A DNA stretch of 64,000 nucleotides from Nocardioidaceae bacterium (lineage in GTDB: Bacteria; Actinomycetota; Actinomycetes; Propionibacteriales; Nocardioidaceae). The stretch spans positions 62,001-126,000 of the forward strand of contig JAUJOD010000004.1 in assembly GCA_030447865.1 (NCBI GenBank). The letters are read 5' to 3'. The notes beneath the pieces are model-generated. The model saw nothing but the letters and a program-made list of their open reading frames with translations, was not told the DNA's origin and did no database searches. This document shows, piece after piece, positions 9,242 to 18,047 of this stretch (its first letter is position 1; each line of letters opens with the position of its first letter). Both the position numbers and the translations under genes were made by a program.

Positions 9242-10425
9242 ATGGCCGCCCACCCCGCCTGATATCGATCCATTCATCGCGCATGTGGGACCCGAGCCGG
9301 AGTCGATGTACGAACGGCTAAGGCAGGCCGGCCCGGTATCGTTCCTCAGCCGAGTAGGGGTATGGGTGGTGGTGCGCCCGGTCGAGATCCGGGCCGTGTT
9401 GTGGGATTACGAGACCTTCTGCTCCTCGGCCGGGATCGGATTGACGAACCTGCGGAGGGAAGCCTCGTGGCGAACGCCGAGCCTGTTGGCCGAGTCAGAC
9501 CCGCCGGTGCATACGCACATGCGGCGGATCACCACGCAGGTGCTGTCCGGGCGCAACCTGGCGCGGCTGCGGCCGGAATTCGAGCGCCGGGCCGAGCACC
9601 TGGTTACGAACCTCGCCAGCCGCGGCGAGTTCGACGGCGTGGCCGACCTTGCCAAGGCTTACACGCTCCAAGCGTTTCCCGATGCGGTCGGGGTCGGCCC
9701 GCGAGGGCCGGGAGAAGCTCATGAGGTACGGGAGCCTGGCCTTCAACGGCTGCGGCCCGCGCAACCACCTGTTCGACCAGGCGGCTGCGGCGGGCGCGGA
9801 CGCGACTGAGTGGGTCGCCGACCACTGCCGCCGCGAGGCGCTTGACTCCGGTGGGGTGGGCGCGTGGATTTACGGCGCGGTCGACCGGGACGAAAACGGC
9901 GAGGACGAGGCCGGCCGTCTGGTCCGTTCGCTGCTGTCGGGTGGCGTTGAAACGACCGTACATGCCCTCGCTGGACGATGTACCTGCTCGCCACCCACCT
10001 CGACCAGTGGGCGCGGCTTCGTGACGAACCGGCGCTGGCTCGCCGGGCGTTCGAGGAGACATTGCGCTATTCATCTCCGCTACAACTGTTCTTCCGCACC
10101 TCCACCCGCGACGCCCGCATCGCCGGTACCACGATTCCCGCCGGCGAAAAGATCCTCTGTCATGTCGGTGCGGCGAACCGGGATCCCGGCGAGTGGGAGC
10201 ACCCGCCACGCTTCGACATCGGCCGAACGCCGTACCCATCTGGCCTTCGGCTCCGGCATTCACGCATGCGTCGGGGCGGCCATCGTCCGCCTCGAGGCGG
10301 AGGCTTTGCTCTCGGCCCTGGTCCGGAGGGTACGTGCCCTGCACGTGGCCGCCGAACCGACCTACCAACCGAACAACATCGTGCGGGCGCTTGGCAGCGT
10401 GCCGCTGCGCATCGTCGCGGCTTGA
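9242..10425 (+). pseudogene. cytochrome P450, about four frameshifts
   Basis: The P450 fold is legible across several frames: ESMYERLRQAGPVSFL, then DPPVHTHMRRI (helix C), QAFPDAVG changing frame near 9690 to KLMRYGSLAFNGCGPRN, and the I-helix LLSGGVETTVHALA. A change near 9980 leads to the ExxR motif EETLRYSSPLQLFFRTS. A further change near 10225 reaches the heme loop LAFGSGIHACVGAAIVRLEA with the cysteine ligand intact. The probable start is ATG 9242 behind GAGAGG, with a first frame change near 9258. The FPDAVG...FNGCGPRN stretch resembles CYP199-like aromatic-acid P450s (recollection only). All signature residues survive although the frame is broken, so inactivation is recent or the breaks are sequence errors. 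Confidence 0.85.
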
Positions 10426-10448
10426 CCCGAGAAATTTCGCTTTCGGGT
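10425..10448. terminator. short bidirectional stem between convergent P450 and ABC genes
   Basis: ACCCGA (10425-10430) pairs with TCGGGT (10443-10448) in the 27-base space between the P450 stop and the convergent permease stop. Its placement fits a shared terminator; the stem is only six pairs. Confidence 0.4.
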
Positions 10449-10452
10449 GTCG

Positions 10453-11238
10453 CTAGGCCACCTCGAGCGTCGCATGTCGGCGGCTCTGCATCTCTTGGTA
10501 CCGCAGCGCCAGCAGGCCGACCGTGGTGTACCCAACGGCGAGGAGCAGCTCGCGCCCCACGAGGCCCGCGGCCCGATCGAACGAGGCACCGGCGGCGAGG
10601 AGCCTGGCCGCGGCGATCGCGTGCGTGAGCGGCAGCCATTCCGCGATCGCCGCCAACCACGCCGGCAGCGCCGCGAGCGGGACGTTCGCTCCGGACACGA
10701 TCAGCAGCACGCCATAGGTGATGTTCGTCAGCGTCGACGTGTCCCGCAACCGCAACGCGAGGGCGCCCAGGCTGAGCGCGAGCGCGCTGCACGACAGGCA
10801 GCCGACGAGCACGACGAGCGACACCGGCAGCCAGGCGCCGGCGTGAATCCCGACCCCGAGCAGCGTTCCGCCGACGAGCAGGCTGAACAGGGAACAGGCC
10901 CAGGCATTGGCCACGACCGGCAGGGCGCGACCGAGGAACATGGGTACCCGTCGGGCCGGGGTGACGAGTACGACGCCGAGCGTGCGTTCGTAGCGCTCGC
11001 CCGCGATCGCCATCGTCATGGCCGCAAGGCATGGCGTCGACGAGCTTTGAACCGCGTTGCCGATGACGTAGAACTCGTCCGACTCCAGCCCGGCGTGCCG
11101 GCCGACGAAGGCGAAGAGAAGGATCTGGAACACCGGCAGGACCAGCAGCGTGGGGATGAATATCCACGGGCTGAGCCAGCTGAACAGCGCCCGGTAGGCC
11201 AAGAGCCCGCCGATGAAGAAGACACGCACCGATCTCAC
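10453..11238 (-). CDS. ABC-2 type transporter permease
   Basis: This 261-residue protein has about six hydrophobic segments (for example IFIPTLLVLPVFQILLFAFV and the C-terminal LLLAVGYTTVGLLALRY) and the ABC-2 (DrrB/NodJ) pattern of a cytoplasmic AxxRYERTLGVVLVTPARR loop after the first helix pair. The GTG at 11238 is preceded by AAAGGGAAAGAG. It is the third gene of an ATPase-permease-permease operon and would form one half of the membrane pore of an efflux pump, probably for the product of the local cluster. Confidence 0.85.
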   Translation of the reverse strand: MRSVRVFFIGGLLAYRALFSWLSPWIFIPTLLVLPVFQILLFAFVGRHAGLESDEFYVIGNAVQSSSTPCLAAMTMAIAGERYERTLGVVLVTPARRVPMFLGRALPVVANAWACSLFSLLVGGTLLGVGIHAGAWLPVSLVVLVGCLSCSALALSLGALALRLRDTSTLTNITYGVLLIVSGANVPLAALPAWLAAIAEWLPLTHAIAAARLLAAGASFDRAAGLVGRELLLAVGYTTVGLLALRYQEMQSRRHATLEVA

Positions 11239-11254
11239 TATCGCTCTTTCCCTT

Positions 11255-12046
11255 TCAGGTCAACGACACGGTCGCGTGGCGGCGGGCGGAGTTGAGCACC
11301 GCCTCACTGATCAATCCCCCGATGGCGGCGTACGCGAGCCCCAGCCCGGCGCAGAACAGCAGCGCCCGCCACGGGTCCCCGCCGGCGGCGCTCTCCCGGA
11401 TCGCGGCCATGCCCCAGGTCGGGGCGAGCAGGTACGAGATCGGTGTGACCCAACCCGGCAGCAGCGTGAGCGGTACCAGAAAACCGCACAGCAGCCAGCC
11501 GGGGAACTCCAGCACGTTGCCGAGCGCCCACGCGGTCCGGTAGCGCACCACGGCCACAGAGAGCAGGAACCCCAGCAGCGCCATGGCGATGACGGTCACC
11601 ACGAGGCTGAGCACGAACTCGACCGGGCTGGCCACCGGGACGGTGATCCCGAACACCAGCCCCGCCCACAGCAGGGTCGCCCCCATGCTAGCCATGCCGA
11701 CGGTCGCCATGGCCAAGGCGATGGGAAGAAGGATCACGGCCAATGGCGTCGGGGCGACGACGATCAGCTCCAGTGTGCCCGCCCATCGCTGCGCCTGGAG
11801 CATGTTGCTCGCCGTGGTGGCCATGGCCGACCAGATCCCCATGGCAGCGGCGCCGAGTGTCGCGTAAATCAGCACCTGCTCGTCGGCGGTCACCCGGAAC
11901 ATCAGCAGCGCCGAGGTCGCGAAGATCAACGGCCAGACGATCTGCATCAATCCCCCGAACGCCGAGACCGCAAGCATCCGCAGGTGCAGCCACCACACGA
12001 CCAGCACCAGCCGGGGCATGCGGCCGAGCCGCTTCAGTCGGGACAT
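11255..12046 (-). CDS. ABC-2 type transporter permease
   Basis: A 263-residue integral membrane protein with six predicted helices. It contains the ABC-2 loop WAGTLELIVVAPTPLAVILLP after the second helix. Its ATG (12046) lies inside the 3' end of the ATPase gene (13-base overlap), so it is translationally coupled. It pairs with the following permease (16-base gap) as a heterodimeric channel energised by the ATPase. Drug or product export is the family role; the substrate is unknown. Confidence 0.86.
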   Translation of the reverse strand: MSRLKRLGRMPRLVLVVWWLHLRMLAVSAFGGLMQIVWPLIFATSALLMFRVTADEQVLIYATLGAAAMGIWSAMATTASNMLQAQRWAGTLELIVVAPTPLAVILLPIALAMATVGMASMGATLLWAGLVFGITVPVASPVEFVLSLVVTVIAMALLGFLLSVAVVRYRTAWALGNVLEFPGWLLCGFLVPLTLLPGWVTPISYLLAPTWGMAAIRESAAGGDPWRALLFCAGLGLAYAAIGGLISEAVLNSARRHATVSLT

Positions 12047-13023
12047 GTGCCGCTCACCAGTGCGACGTACGCGTCCTCCAGCGTGGGCTCGCGCGAGGAG
12101 ATCCGGCCGAGCCTGGCCCCGTGGAGGCAGGCAAGCACCGCCGGGGTAATGTCGACGTCGGTCGCGCTCTGCACCACGAGCACCTGGACATGGCCGCGCT
12201 CCTCGAGCGTGGCCGACTGGACCCCATCGAGCCGGCGCGCGTCGGCCGCGACCCGCTCGGGCGCGCCGTACAGCTCAATCTCCACCACATTGCCCTCGGT
12301 GACCAGGCTCTTGAGGTCGGCCGGCGTGCCTCGGGCGACGATCGCACCCTTGTCGATCACCGCGATCTGACCGCACAGCTCGTCGGCCTCGAACATGTAG
12401 TGCGTCGTGAGCACGATCGTCTTGCCGGCGGTGGCCAGCGTCGCGATAGTCCCCCGCAACGCCCGCGCCCCGACCGGATCGATGCCGATCGTCGGCTCGT
12501 CGAGAAAGAGGACCTCGGGGTCGTGCAGCAGGCCCCGCGCGATGTGGAGGCGTTGCCGCATGCCGCGCGAGAATCCCTCCACCCGCTCGCGCTCCCGGCC
12601 GGTGAGGCCCACCATCTCCAGCAGCTCTTGGATGCGTGCCCGTTGGCGCTCGGGCTCGACGCCGTACAGCTCCGCGAAGTAGCGAAGGTTGTCCCAGGCG
12701 GACAGGCGTTCGTAGAGGCCGCGGTCGCCACCGAAGACGTAGCCGACGCGCTGGCGCACGGCGCGCGGGTCCTTGGCCACGTCGATGCCCAGCACCCGGG
12801 CGGTTCCCGCGGTTGGGAGCAGCAAGGTAATGAGGATCTTGATGGTCGTGGTCTTGCCGGCTCCGTTCGGGCCGAGCAGGCCAAAAAGCTCGCCGCGCTC
12901 GACCGAGAAGCTCACGTCATGGACCGCCTCGATCGTCCGATGGCGTCGACGAAGGACACCGGTGGACGTCTCGTATATGCGGCGGAGACCCGTCACCTCG
13001 ACGACCGACACAATCACCTCCAT
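12034..13023 (-). CDS. ABC transporter ATP-binding protein (DrrA type)
   Basis: The nucleotide-binding protein (329 residues from ATG 13023) has Walker A GPNGAGKTTTIK, the signature SRGMRQRLHIARGLL, Walker B VLFLDEPTIGID and the switch His in VLTTHYM. The C-terminal extension after about residue 240 resembles the DrrA regulatory region. A further upstream in-frame start exists, but its extra 36 codons show no family similarity. It is the first gene of a three-gene exporter operon. DrrA-like pumps export antibiotics and confer self-resistance, which suits a metabolite cluster. Confidence 0.9.
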   Translation of the reverse strand: MEVIVSVVEVTGLRRIYETSTGVLRRRHRTIEAVHDVSFSVERGELFGLLGPNGAGKTTTIKILITLLLPTAGTARVLGIDVAKDPRAVRQRVGYVFGGDRGLYERLSAWDNLRYFAELYGVEPERQRARIQELLEMVGLTGRERERVEGFSRGMRQRLHIARGLLHDPEVLFLDEPTIGIDPVGARALRGTIATLATAGKTIVLTTHYMFEADELCGQIAVIDKGAIVARGTPADLKSLVTEGNVVEIELYGAPERVAADARRLDGVQSATLEERGHVQVLVVQSATDVDITPAVLACLHGARLGRISSREPTLEDAYVALVSGTCPD

Positions 13024-13289
13024 CTGTCTAGCGCAAACGCCTCCAGGGCAGCGGGAGGGACCGCCACACCATACCGAATGTCCGCCGCCGGGGGCAGTTG
13101 TAGCATCGACTTCCCGCAAGCGGGTGCCCATATGGTTCGATCAACGCGTGCCTTCACCTCACGACTGCGCGATACAGGCCACCTATGCGGCCCGCGTACC
13201 GGGCGCATAGGTCGTGCATGCAGCGTCGTCTCCGTGTTGGATACCAGCCAATCCCAGGGCGACGCCTCCTCGCGCCCGCCGCAGCCACC

Positions 13290-13748
13290 GTGCCCGGTCC
13301 ACGCTTTCATCACGTCGGTATCCAGACGAGTGACTTGGACAACGTCGTGGCATAATGCCGAGACTTCTTCGAGGGCCGTACGAGCTGGTCGCTGGACACG
13401 TTCTCGGAGCTGATCCCCAGTCGGTTGCCGGGCATCCACCGCCTCACCGAACTCGTCGTGGGGGACATCCGGCTACACCTGTTCGAGCGGGGCGGGCCGG
13501 GGGGTCAGCGATCCCACCTCCAGCCTGTCCCAGTGCCAGCACGTGTGACTGTCGTCGAGGCGCCCGACGACCTGGTCGCGTTCCGGCGGCGCTGGATCGA
13601 GCTGTTTGAGTCGGGCGGCTACGCGTACGCGCTGCCGGTACCGCCGACAGAGATCGTGGTCGATGCCGATGGCGTGCGCAGCTCCTACGCGTACGACGTC
13701 AATGGGCTCGAGTTCGAGTTCACCGATGTCCCAGCGGACGGTACGTGA
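13290..13748 (+). pseudogene. VOC-family (L-DOPA 2,3-dioxygenase-like) gene with an in-frame TAA
   Basis: From GTG 13290 the frame reads FHHVGIQTSDLDNVVA, then TAA at 13353-13355 where the family has a Trp-Tyr (AWYRDFF), then continues in the same frame with CRDFFEGRTSWSLD, RLPGIHRLTELVVGDIRLHLFE and NGLEFEFTDVP. Metal ligands expected for VOC dioxygenases are visible at the first His (HHVG) and the last Glu (EFEF). The middle QHVC segment around 13510-13550 is scrambled by what look like two compensating frame changes. LmbB1/HrmF-type L-DOPA dioxygenases open the DOPA ring after tyrosine hydroxylation. That this is one of them is inference from the tyrosine-hydroxylase-like and GGT-like relics nearby. 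Confidence 0.6.
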
Positions 13749-13828
13749 GGGCCCGCCGTACGGCGTCCAGCAACCGGACGTAGGGTTGGCGTATCGGTGG
13801 TGTAGCGCCCTAACCGACCGTGGTCACC

Positions 13829-13930
13829 GTGACGAAGAGACTGCTCGTGGTCGGCGCCAGCGCCTGCGGGCCGCCGCTTTCGCGACCTGGCAGCGGAAGG
13901 GGCTCGACGTCGTGCTCGTTGACGGGGCAC
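13829..13930 (+). pseudogene. 5' stub of a truncated gene (nucleotide-binding or ATP-grasp-like N-terminus)
   Basis: GTG 13829 begins TKRLLVVGAS; after one frame change the sequence continues AAFATWQRKGLDVVLVDG. This looks like the first Rossmann-type strand-helix-strand of an ATP-grasp or oxidoreductase protein. Similarity stops exactly where the tRNA-like segment begins (about 13934), suggesting the gene was cut when the element integrated. It is too short to name a family. Confidence 0.35.
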
Positions 13931-13933
13931 AGT

Positions 13934-13978
13934 GTAGCGGGGCAGGAATTGAACCTGTGACCTCTGGTTATGAGAGCG
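13934..13978 (-). tRNA. tRNA-Met-like (CAT) 3' half, probable attachment-site remnant
   Basis: Read on the minus strand, 13978 to 13934 contains TCATAACCAGAGG, then CAGGTTCAATTCCTG (T arm) and CCCCGCTAC (3' acceptor strand). This is the anticodon loop to 3' end of a tRNA with CAT anticodon. Upstream on that strand (13979-14005) GAGCGCGTCTGATT resembles the D-stem/anticodon 5' strand, but a six-base interruption lies in the anticodon loop and no matching GCGGGG acceptor 5' strand is present, so it is not a working tRNA. An integrase begins 165 bases away. Such 3' halves are typical att duplications left by tyrosine-integrase elements. Confidence 0.5.
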
Positions 13979-14142
13979 AAATCAGACGCGCTCCCGACCC
14001 CACAGCAAGCCACGCTCAATGTGAGCCGAAGTGAGGTATCATGGCAGGTCAGGACAGGTTTTTGAGTTTCCGCAGACTTTCAGGACCTTCGCCATCCTTC
14101 GTCAAGGTTTCCTGATTCTCTGCTGACATTGGAGGTAACGCG

Positions 14143-15077
14143 ATGGCCTGGGTGGTCCAGCGCAAGAAGGACGACGGAACGTCGCGTTTCCTGGCCCCGT
14201 ACCGGGATCCGGAGGTTCGCATCCGCTCGGCCGGCACGGACGGGTCGCGCCGAGCCGCCGAACGCGCTGGCAACCGCGAAGAGCAGCGGGTCCACGTCGG
14301 CTAGTGGTTCGATCGTTCACTCGGCTCCATCCCGTTCCAGCAGTACGTGGAGAAGCACTGGTTACCCAGTAAGCACATCGAGGCCACCACACGCGCCGCG
14401 TACATGCCCAACCTCTACAAGCACTTCTTCCCATTCTTCGGCAAGAAGCCGCTGTATCAGATCACCTCGTCACTGGTGCAGGACTGGGTGACGCAGGCTG
14501 CCGGCGAAGGGCTCTCCGCGAGGTCGATCCGCAGTACCACACGATGCTCCACTCGATCTTCAAGCGGGCGGTCCGCGACCAGCTGATCGTGACCAACCCG
14601 TGCGAGCACACGGAGGTGCCGAAGGTCGTGACGAAGAAGTCCCGGACGCTAACCCCGTACGAGTTCGACGTCCTCATCACCGCTGTTCCAGACCGCTATC
14701 GGCTCATGGTCGAGACCGCCATCGAGACCGGCATGCGCAGAGCCGCAGCCTGGACCGAGAGCATCTCCTCTTCACAACGACCGCCGGCACTCCGATCCCG
14801 CGCGACACATTCCGGACGCGCGTGTGGCTGCCAGCGGTGGCGGCCAGCGGCATCGGGTTCCACGTCCGGATGCACCTACGGCACGCCCACGCGTCGTGGA
14901 CCTTGGCGAGGGCTCGGACCTGAAGAGCGTCATGGACCGGATGGGCCATGCTCAGATCCAGAAACGCAGAAGTACCTCCACGCGCGGCCAGACGCCGACC
15001 GGAAGAACCTAAACGCCCCCGCACGGGCCCGGAGGCGTCAGTCGCAGGAGAGCAGCGATGTACGACGAGACGGATGA
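14143..15077 (+). pseudogene. tyrosine site-specific integrase, ruined
   Basis: ATG 14143 follows GGAGGT by six bases and reads MAWVVQRKKDDGTSRFLAPYRD, the SAM-like N-terminus of actinobacterial element integrases. An in-frame TAG lies at 14302-14304. The frame continues through the core-binding domain (QYVEKHWLPSKHIEATTRAAY, FFPFFGKKPLYQIT), changes near 14532 (MLHSIFKRAVRDQLIVTNP), reaches the catalytic-domain start ETAIETGMR (Arg I) and then loses about 50 residues. Later frames show FTTTAGTPI, HLRHAHASW (H-x-x-R) and TQKYLHA with the nucleophile Tyr. At least three lesions plus a deletion make it non-functional. Its place beside the tRNA-like segment suggests it once integrated the DNA to its right. 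Confidence 0.82.
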
Positions 15078-15142
15078 AGAGCTGACCAGCGCATCCTGCC
15101 CATGCTGGAGATCGACCACCAGTACGTCCGTCATGTCGAGGC

Positions 15143-15276
15143 ATGGAACCAGACTTCATCGCACAGATCCGCCGCTGCGGGCGCGCTGCGGACGCCAGCT
15201 GGGGTACCGCGTCCGCACCTTTCAGAGCGATCCGAACAAGCGGGAACACGGTCGAGTCGTCGTCATCGTCCGGTGA
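15143..15276 (+). pseudogene. small element protein remnant
   Basis: ATG 15143 reads MEPDFIAQIRRCGRAA and, after one frame change near 15195, GRQLGYRVRTFQSDPNKREHGRVVVIVR to the stop at 15276. The splice gives a plausible alpha/beta mini-protein of about 45 residues. Similar short proteins sit next to integrase genes in actinobacterial elements, but I cannot name it. The flanking 15277-15434 shows nothing. Confidence 0.35.
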
Positions 15277-15434
15277 CTCGGTCGACTCCCGACGAGGAGG
15301 AGCGCCTCCGCGAGCGGAACGAGCTACTTGCGCTCGACACTCTGAGGCGCGTGCGCCGCTGATCCGGCGCGGCGGGAGGCGGCCGCTCCAAGCTACGAGT
15401 GTCGACCAGACCAGGGCAGACCCGCTGCCCACCA

Positions 15435-18044
15435 TCAGACGCTGGGAGGAATCGCTGTGTACTTCTTCCCGTGGTTCTCGTACAGGCGCTTGATGGAGTC
15501 AGTGTCTGCGGGCGACTCGTAGACTGCACGCCGTACCTTCGAGTTCTTCAGGTCGAGGCCCAACAAGACGTCATCCCTCTCGACTCCGACCGCGATGATC
15601 CGATCGAACATGTCGCCGTACTCGTCGGCGTACTCGGCGAGCGCCTTCAGCTTCGGTGCGGAGTCGCCGAGGTGAGCGCCATGGGGGTCGATGATGGAAG
15701 GCAGCAGCTCAGCGTCGAAGTGAACGAATACGAAGTCCGGCTGGACCGATTTCCAGTTGTCCCCGGACTTGTGCGAGATCCGAAGCGAGTTCTTTCCGGG
15801 CGACGAGGGGTTTCGGTACCAGCCTTCGAGCGTGCCCAGGGCCTGCTCATGCTTGATGGTGGCGCGCTCCCAACGGTTCTTCGCCATCTTCAGCTCTAGC
15901 GGGTAGTCGCCGTCAGGGGTGGCGAGCAGGTGCTTGCTTTCTGTCGGCAGCGGCTTGCGGTCGGTGTCAACAGAGGCGACGCGCTCGTCGGTCTTGATGT
16001 CGATGGCAACCGGCTCGGGCTCCCGGGCCATGTCTTGGATGGCCCGGTAGGTGGGCTGGCGAGAGTCCGGCAGGTTCGCAATGTCCCTGGCCTTGGTCTT
16101 CAGCCACAGCTGGGTCAGCGCGTTCGCGGCATCCTCGACGGACTTCTGCACGTCGGCGTCGATAAGGCCGAGCGCAGCAACATTCGCGCGAATCGCGGTG
16201 ATGTCGACGGTTGACGGGTCTTCACCGCGCTCGACGGCCTCGTTGATGGCAGCCTGCATGTTCCGCGACAGATACCGGTTCACCACGGAGGTGGTGATTA
16301 GCCGGCGAAGGTGCCGAAGTGCGTCGTCGACCGTGGCGGCGTCGACGTCGCGCTGGGAGGTGTCGTCGGTTGCCTCCTCCTCCCCACGTTTGGCGAGGAT
16401 CCGGCGAATGTCGGCGGTCATGATCCGCTTGGTCTGCGCCTCAACGGCTTCCTGGTTCGCCTCGGTGATGGCATCGAGCACATCGAACATCGCCTCATGG
16501 GCAGTCTTGTCGGCGTCCGGAACCAGCTCGTCCTGTGCGAGCGCCTGGGCTGCCTTCAAGATGCGCTTGATGGGCTTTGGCGCCGCAGCCGGCTTAGCGA
16601 ACGACGGCAGGGCCTGGATCACCTTGAACACTTCGTCGGGGACGTCGTTGTTGCGAGTTACGGTGACCGGCTTGAGCATCACCTTCGCGACTGCTGCACC
16701 GCCCCCGGTGCGGGGCTCCCGCATCCCCATGATCTCTTCCGCCACGACCTTGGCAGTCTGCTTGTCGAAGTGCGGCAGGTAGCACGAAGCGGCGTTGAGA
16801 CGCTCGACGCTGGTCTGCTGTGCGAGCGGCGTCCGCACCATCCGTCCGAGCAGTTGCGTGACGTACGTGTCTTCCTTGCCTGGGCGCAGCGATACCAGGA
16901 CCTCGGCCCTGGGGCAGTCCCAGCCGGTGGAGACGGCGTCCTTGGCCAGCAGTACTCGGATCCTGTGATCGTGCTCGACATCCTGAGGCGCGACCTTGGG
17001 GATCTCATATGCGCCAACTTTGATAATCGCCCGGTCGCCGAGCACGTGCGCCACACAGTCCTCGGGCATGTCGGGCCAGTGCTTCCGGATCGTCTCCAGG
17101 ACGAGGTGGATGATCTCGTCCTCCTCCTTGCGGCCCTTCTCGGTGTCCTTCTCCCCCGCTGTCCTATTCGGGATCTGCGCCACCAGCAGCGGCATCACCG
17201 GGTCGATGCCCTGCTCATCGCAGTAGGCATCCCAGCGCTCGCACATCTCGACGAAGTCCAAGGTGGCATCCCGGACCATCGTGGTCGACATCTCAGCGTC
17301 CTCGTCGGGGATGTCGAGCGTCAGGGCGTTCTTCAAGAGACCGGAGTCCTGAACGGCCTTCGGGTCGATGACGACGTTCTTCTCCTTAGTGAACGCGTCC
17401 GCCTTGGCCATCGCCTCGTCGTATCGCTTTACGGTCGCCGAAATGCCCCACACGATCGGCACGGCGGGGTTCTCCCCGTTGCCGTTGATGATCTTCTGGA
17501 CGATGGTCTGCTCGCCGCTCGACTGATCCTTCATGCCCTCGTGAGCCTCGTCGAGGATCATATAGAGCGTCTTCTCCTCGTCCTTGATGGTGTTGGCGAG
17601 GATCTCCCAGAACGTAACGTGTCGGTCGTCGGTGTGCTTTACGAAGTCGGCGCTCTTGCCCAGCTTGTCCGGATTGATGAAGTAGACGGTCCGGGTCTGG
17701 AGGGACTCCTCTGCGAAGGTCTTGTCGAGCAAAACCAGGTCGCCTGCGGGGATGCGGTCGGCGCACTCGATAAAGCGGCTTCGCGTCTGGGCGTTGAGCG
17801 CCGGGTCCTTGGAGACCCACAAGACGACCGCCGACGGGTCGGACTCGACATCGAACTCATCACTGCCATGGAGCAGGGCCTCGATGACGGTCGCCGCGAT
17901 CACCGTCTTGCCGGAGCCGGTGGTAGACGACAGCGCGAACGCCGTCCGGCGCTGGCGACCGTGCCAGTCCTCGCGGGCGTAGCCGAGCGTGGTGAGGATC
18001 TTCCCGACGGCTTCTGTCTGGTAGTCCTTCAGCGTGAACCGCAT
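15435..18044 (-). CDS. res: type III restriction endonuclease Res subunit
   Basis: The 869-residue SF2 helicase-nuclease has motif I STTGSGKT (about 40-47), motif II DEAH (165-168), and motif VI region VTQLLGRMVRTP. The C-terminal part, where Res subunits carry a PD-(D/E)xK nuclease, includes the segment YPLELKMAKNRWERATIKHE with ELK as a candidate catalytic strand. The ATG at 18044 is three bases after the Mod stop, so the two are one operon. In type III systems Res joins Mod, translocates or slides on DNA and cuts when two unmethylated head-to-head sites meet. No frame lesion is present, in contrast with neighbouring genes. Confidence 0.9.
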   Translation of the reverse strand: MRFTLKDYQTEAVGKILTTLGYAREDWHGRQRRTAFALSSTTGSGKTVIAATVIEALLHGSDEFDVESDPSAVVLWVSKDPALNAQTRSRFIECADRIPAGDLVLLDKTFAEESLQTRTVYFINPDKLGKSADFVKHTDDRHVTFWEILANTIKDEEKTLYMILDEAHEGMKDQSSGEQTIVQKIINGNGENPAVPIVWGISATVKRYDEAMAKADAFTKEKNVVIDPKAVQDSGLLKNALTLDIPDEDAEMSTTMVRDATLDFVEMCERWDAYCDEQGIDPVMPLLVAQIPNRTAGEKDTEKGRKEEDEIIHLVLETIRKHWPDMPEDCVAHVLGDRAIIKVGAYEIPKVAPQDVEHDHRIRVLLAKDAVSTGWDCPRAEVLVSLRPGKEDTYVTQLLGRMVRTPLAQQTSVERLNAASCYLPHFDKQTAKVVAEEIMGMREPRTGGGAAVAKVMLKPVTVTRNNDVPDEVFKVIQALPSFAKPAAAPKPIKRILKAAQALAQDELVPDADKTAHEAMFDVLDAITEANQEAVEAQTKRIMTADIRRILAKRGEEEATDDTSQRDVDAATVDDALRHLRRLITTSVVNRYLSRNMQAAINEAVERGEDPSTVDITAIRANVAALGLIDADVQKSVEDAANALTQLWLKTKARDIANLPDSRQPTYRAIQDMAREPEPVAIDIKTDERVASVDTDRKPLPTESKHLLATPDGDYPLELKMAKNRWERATIKHEQALGTLEGWYRNPSSPGKNSLRISHKSGDNWKSVQPDFVFVHFDAELLPSIIDPHGAHLGDSAPKLKALAEYADEYGDMFDRIIAVGVERDDVLLGLDLKNSKVRRAVYESPADTDSIKRLYENHGKKYTAIPPSV

Positions 18045-18047
18045 CGA

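Noticed and set aside
11743-13413. 556-codon plus-strand open frame
   Set aside because: Antisense to the ABC permease and ATPase, whose Walker and signature motifs are intact.
13934-14010. Functional tRNA-Met gene
   Set aside because: The 5' acceptor strand is missing and the anticodon loop carries a six-base interruption; only the 3' half is intact.
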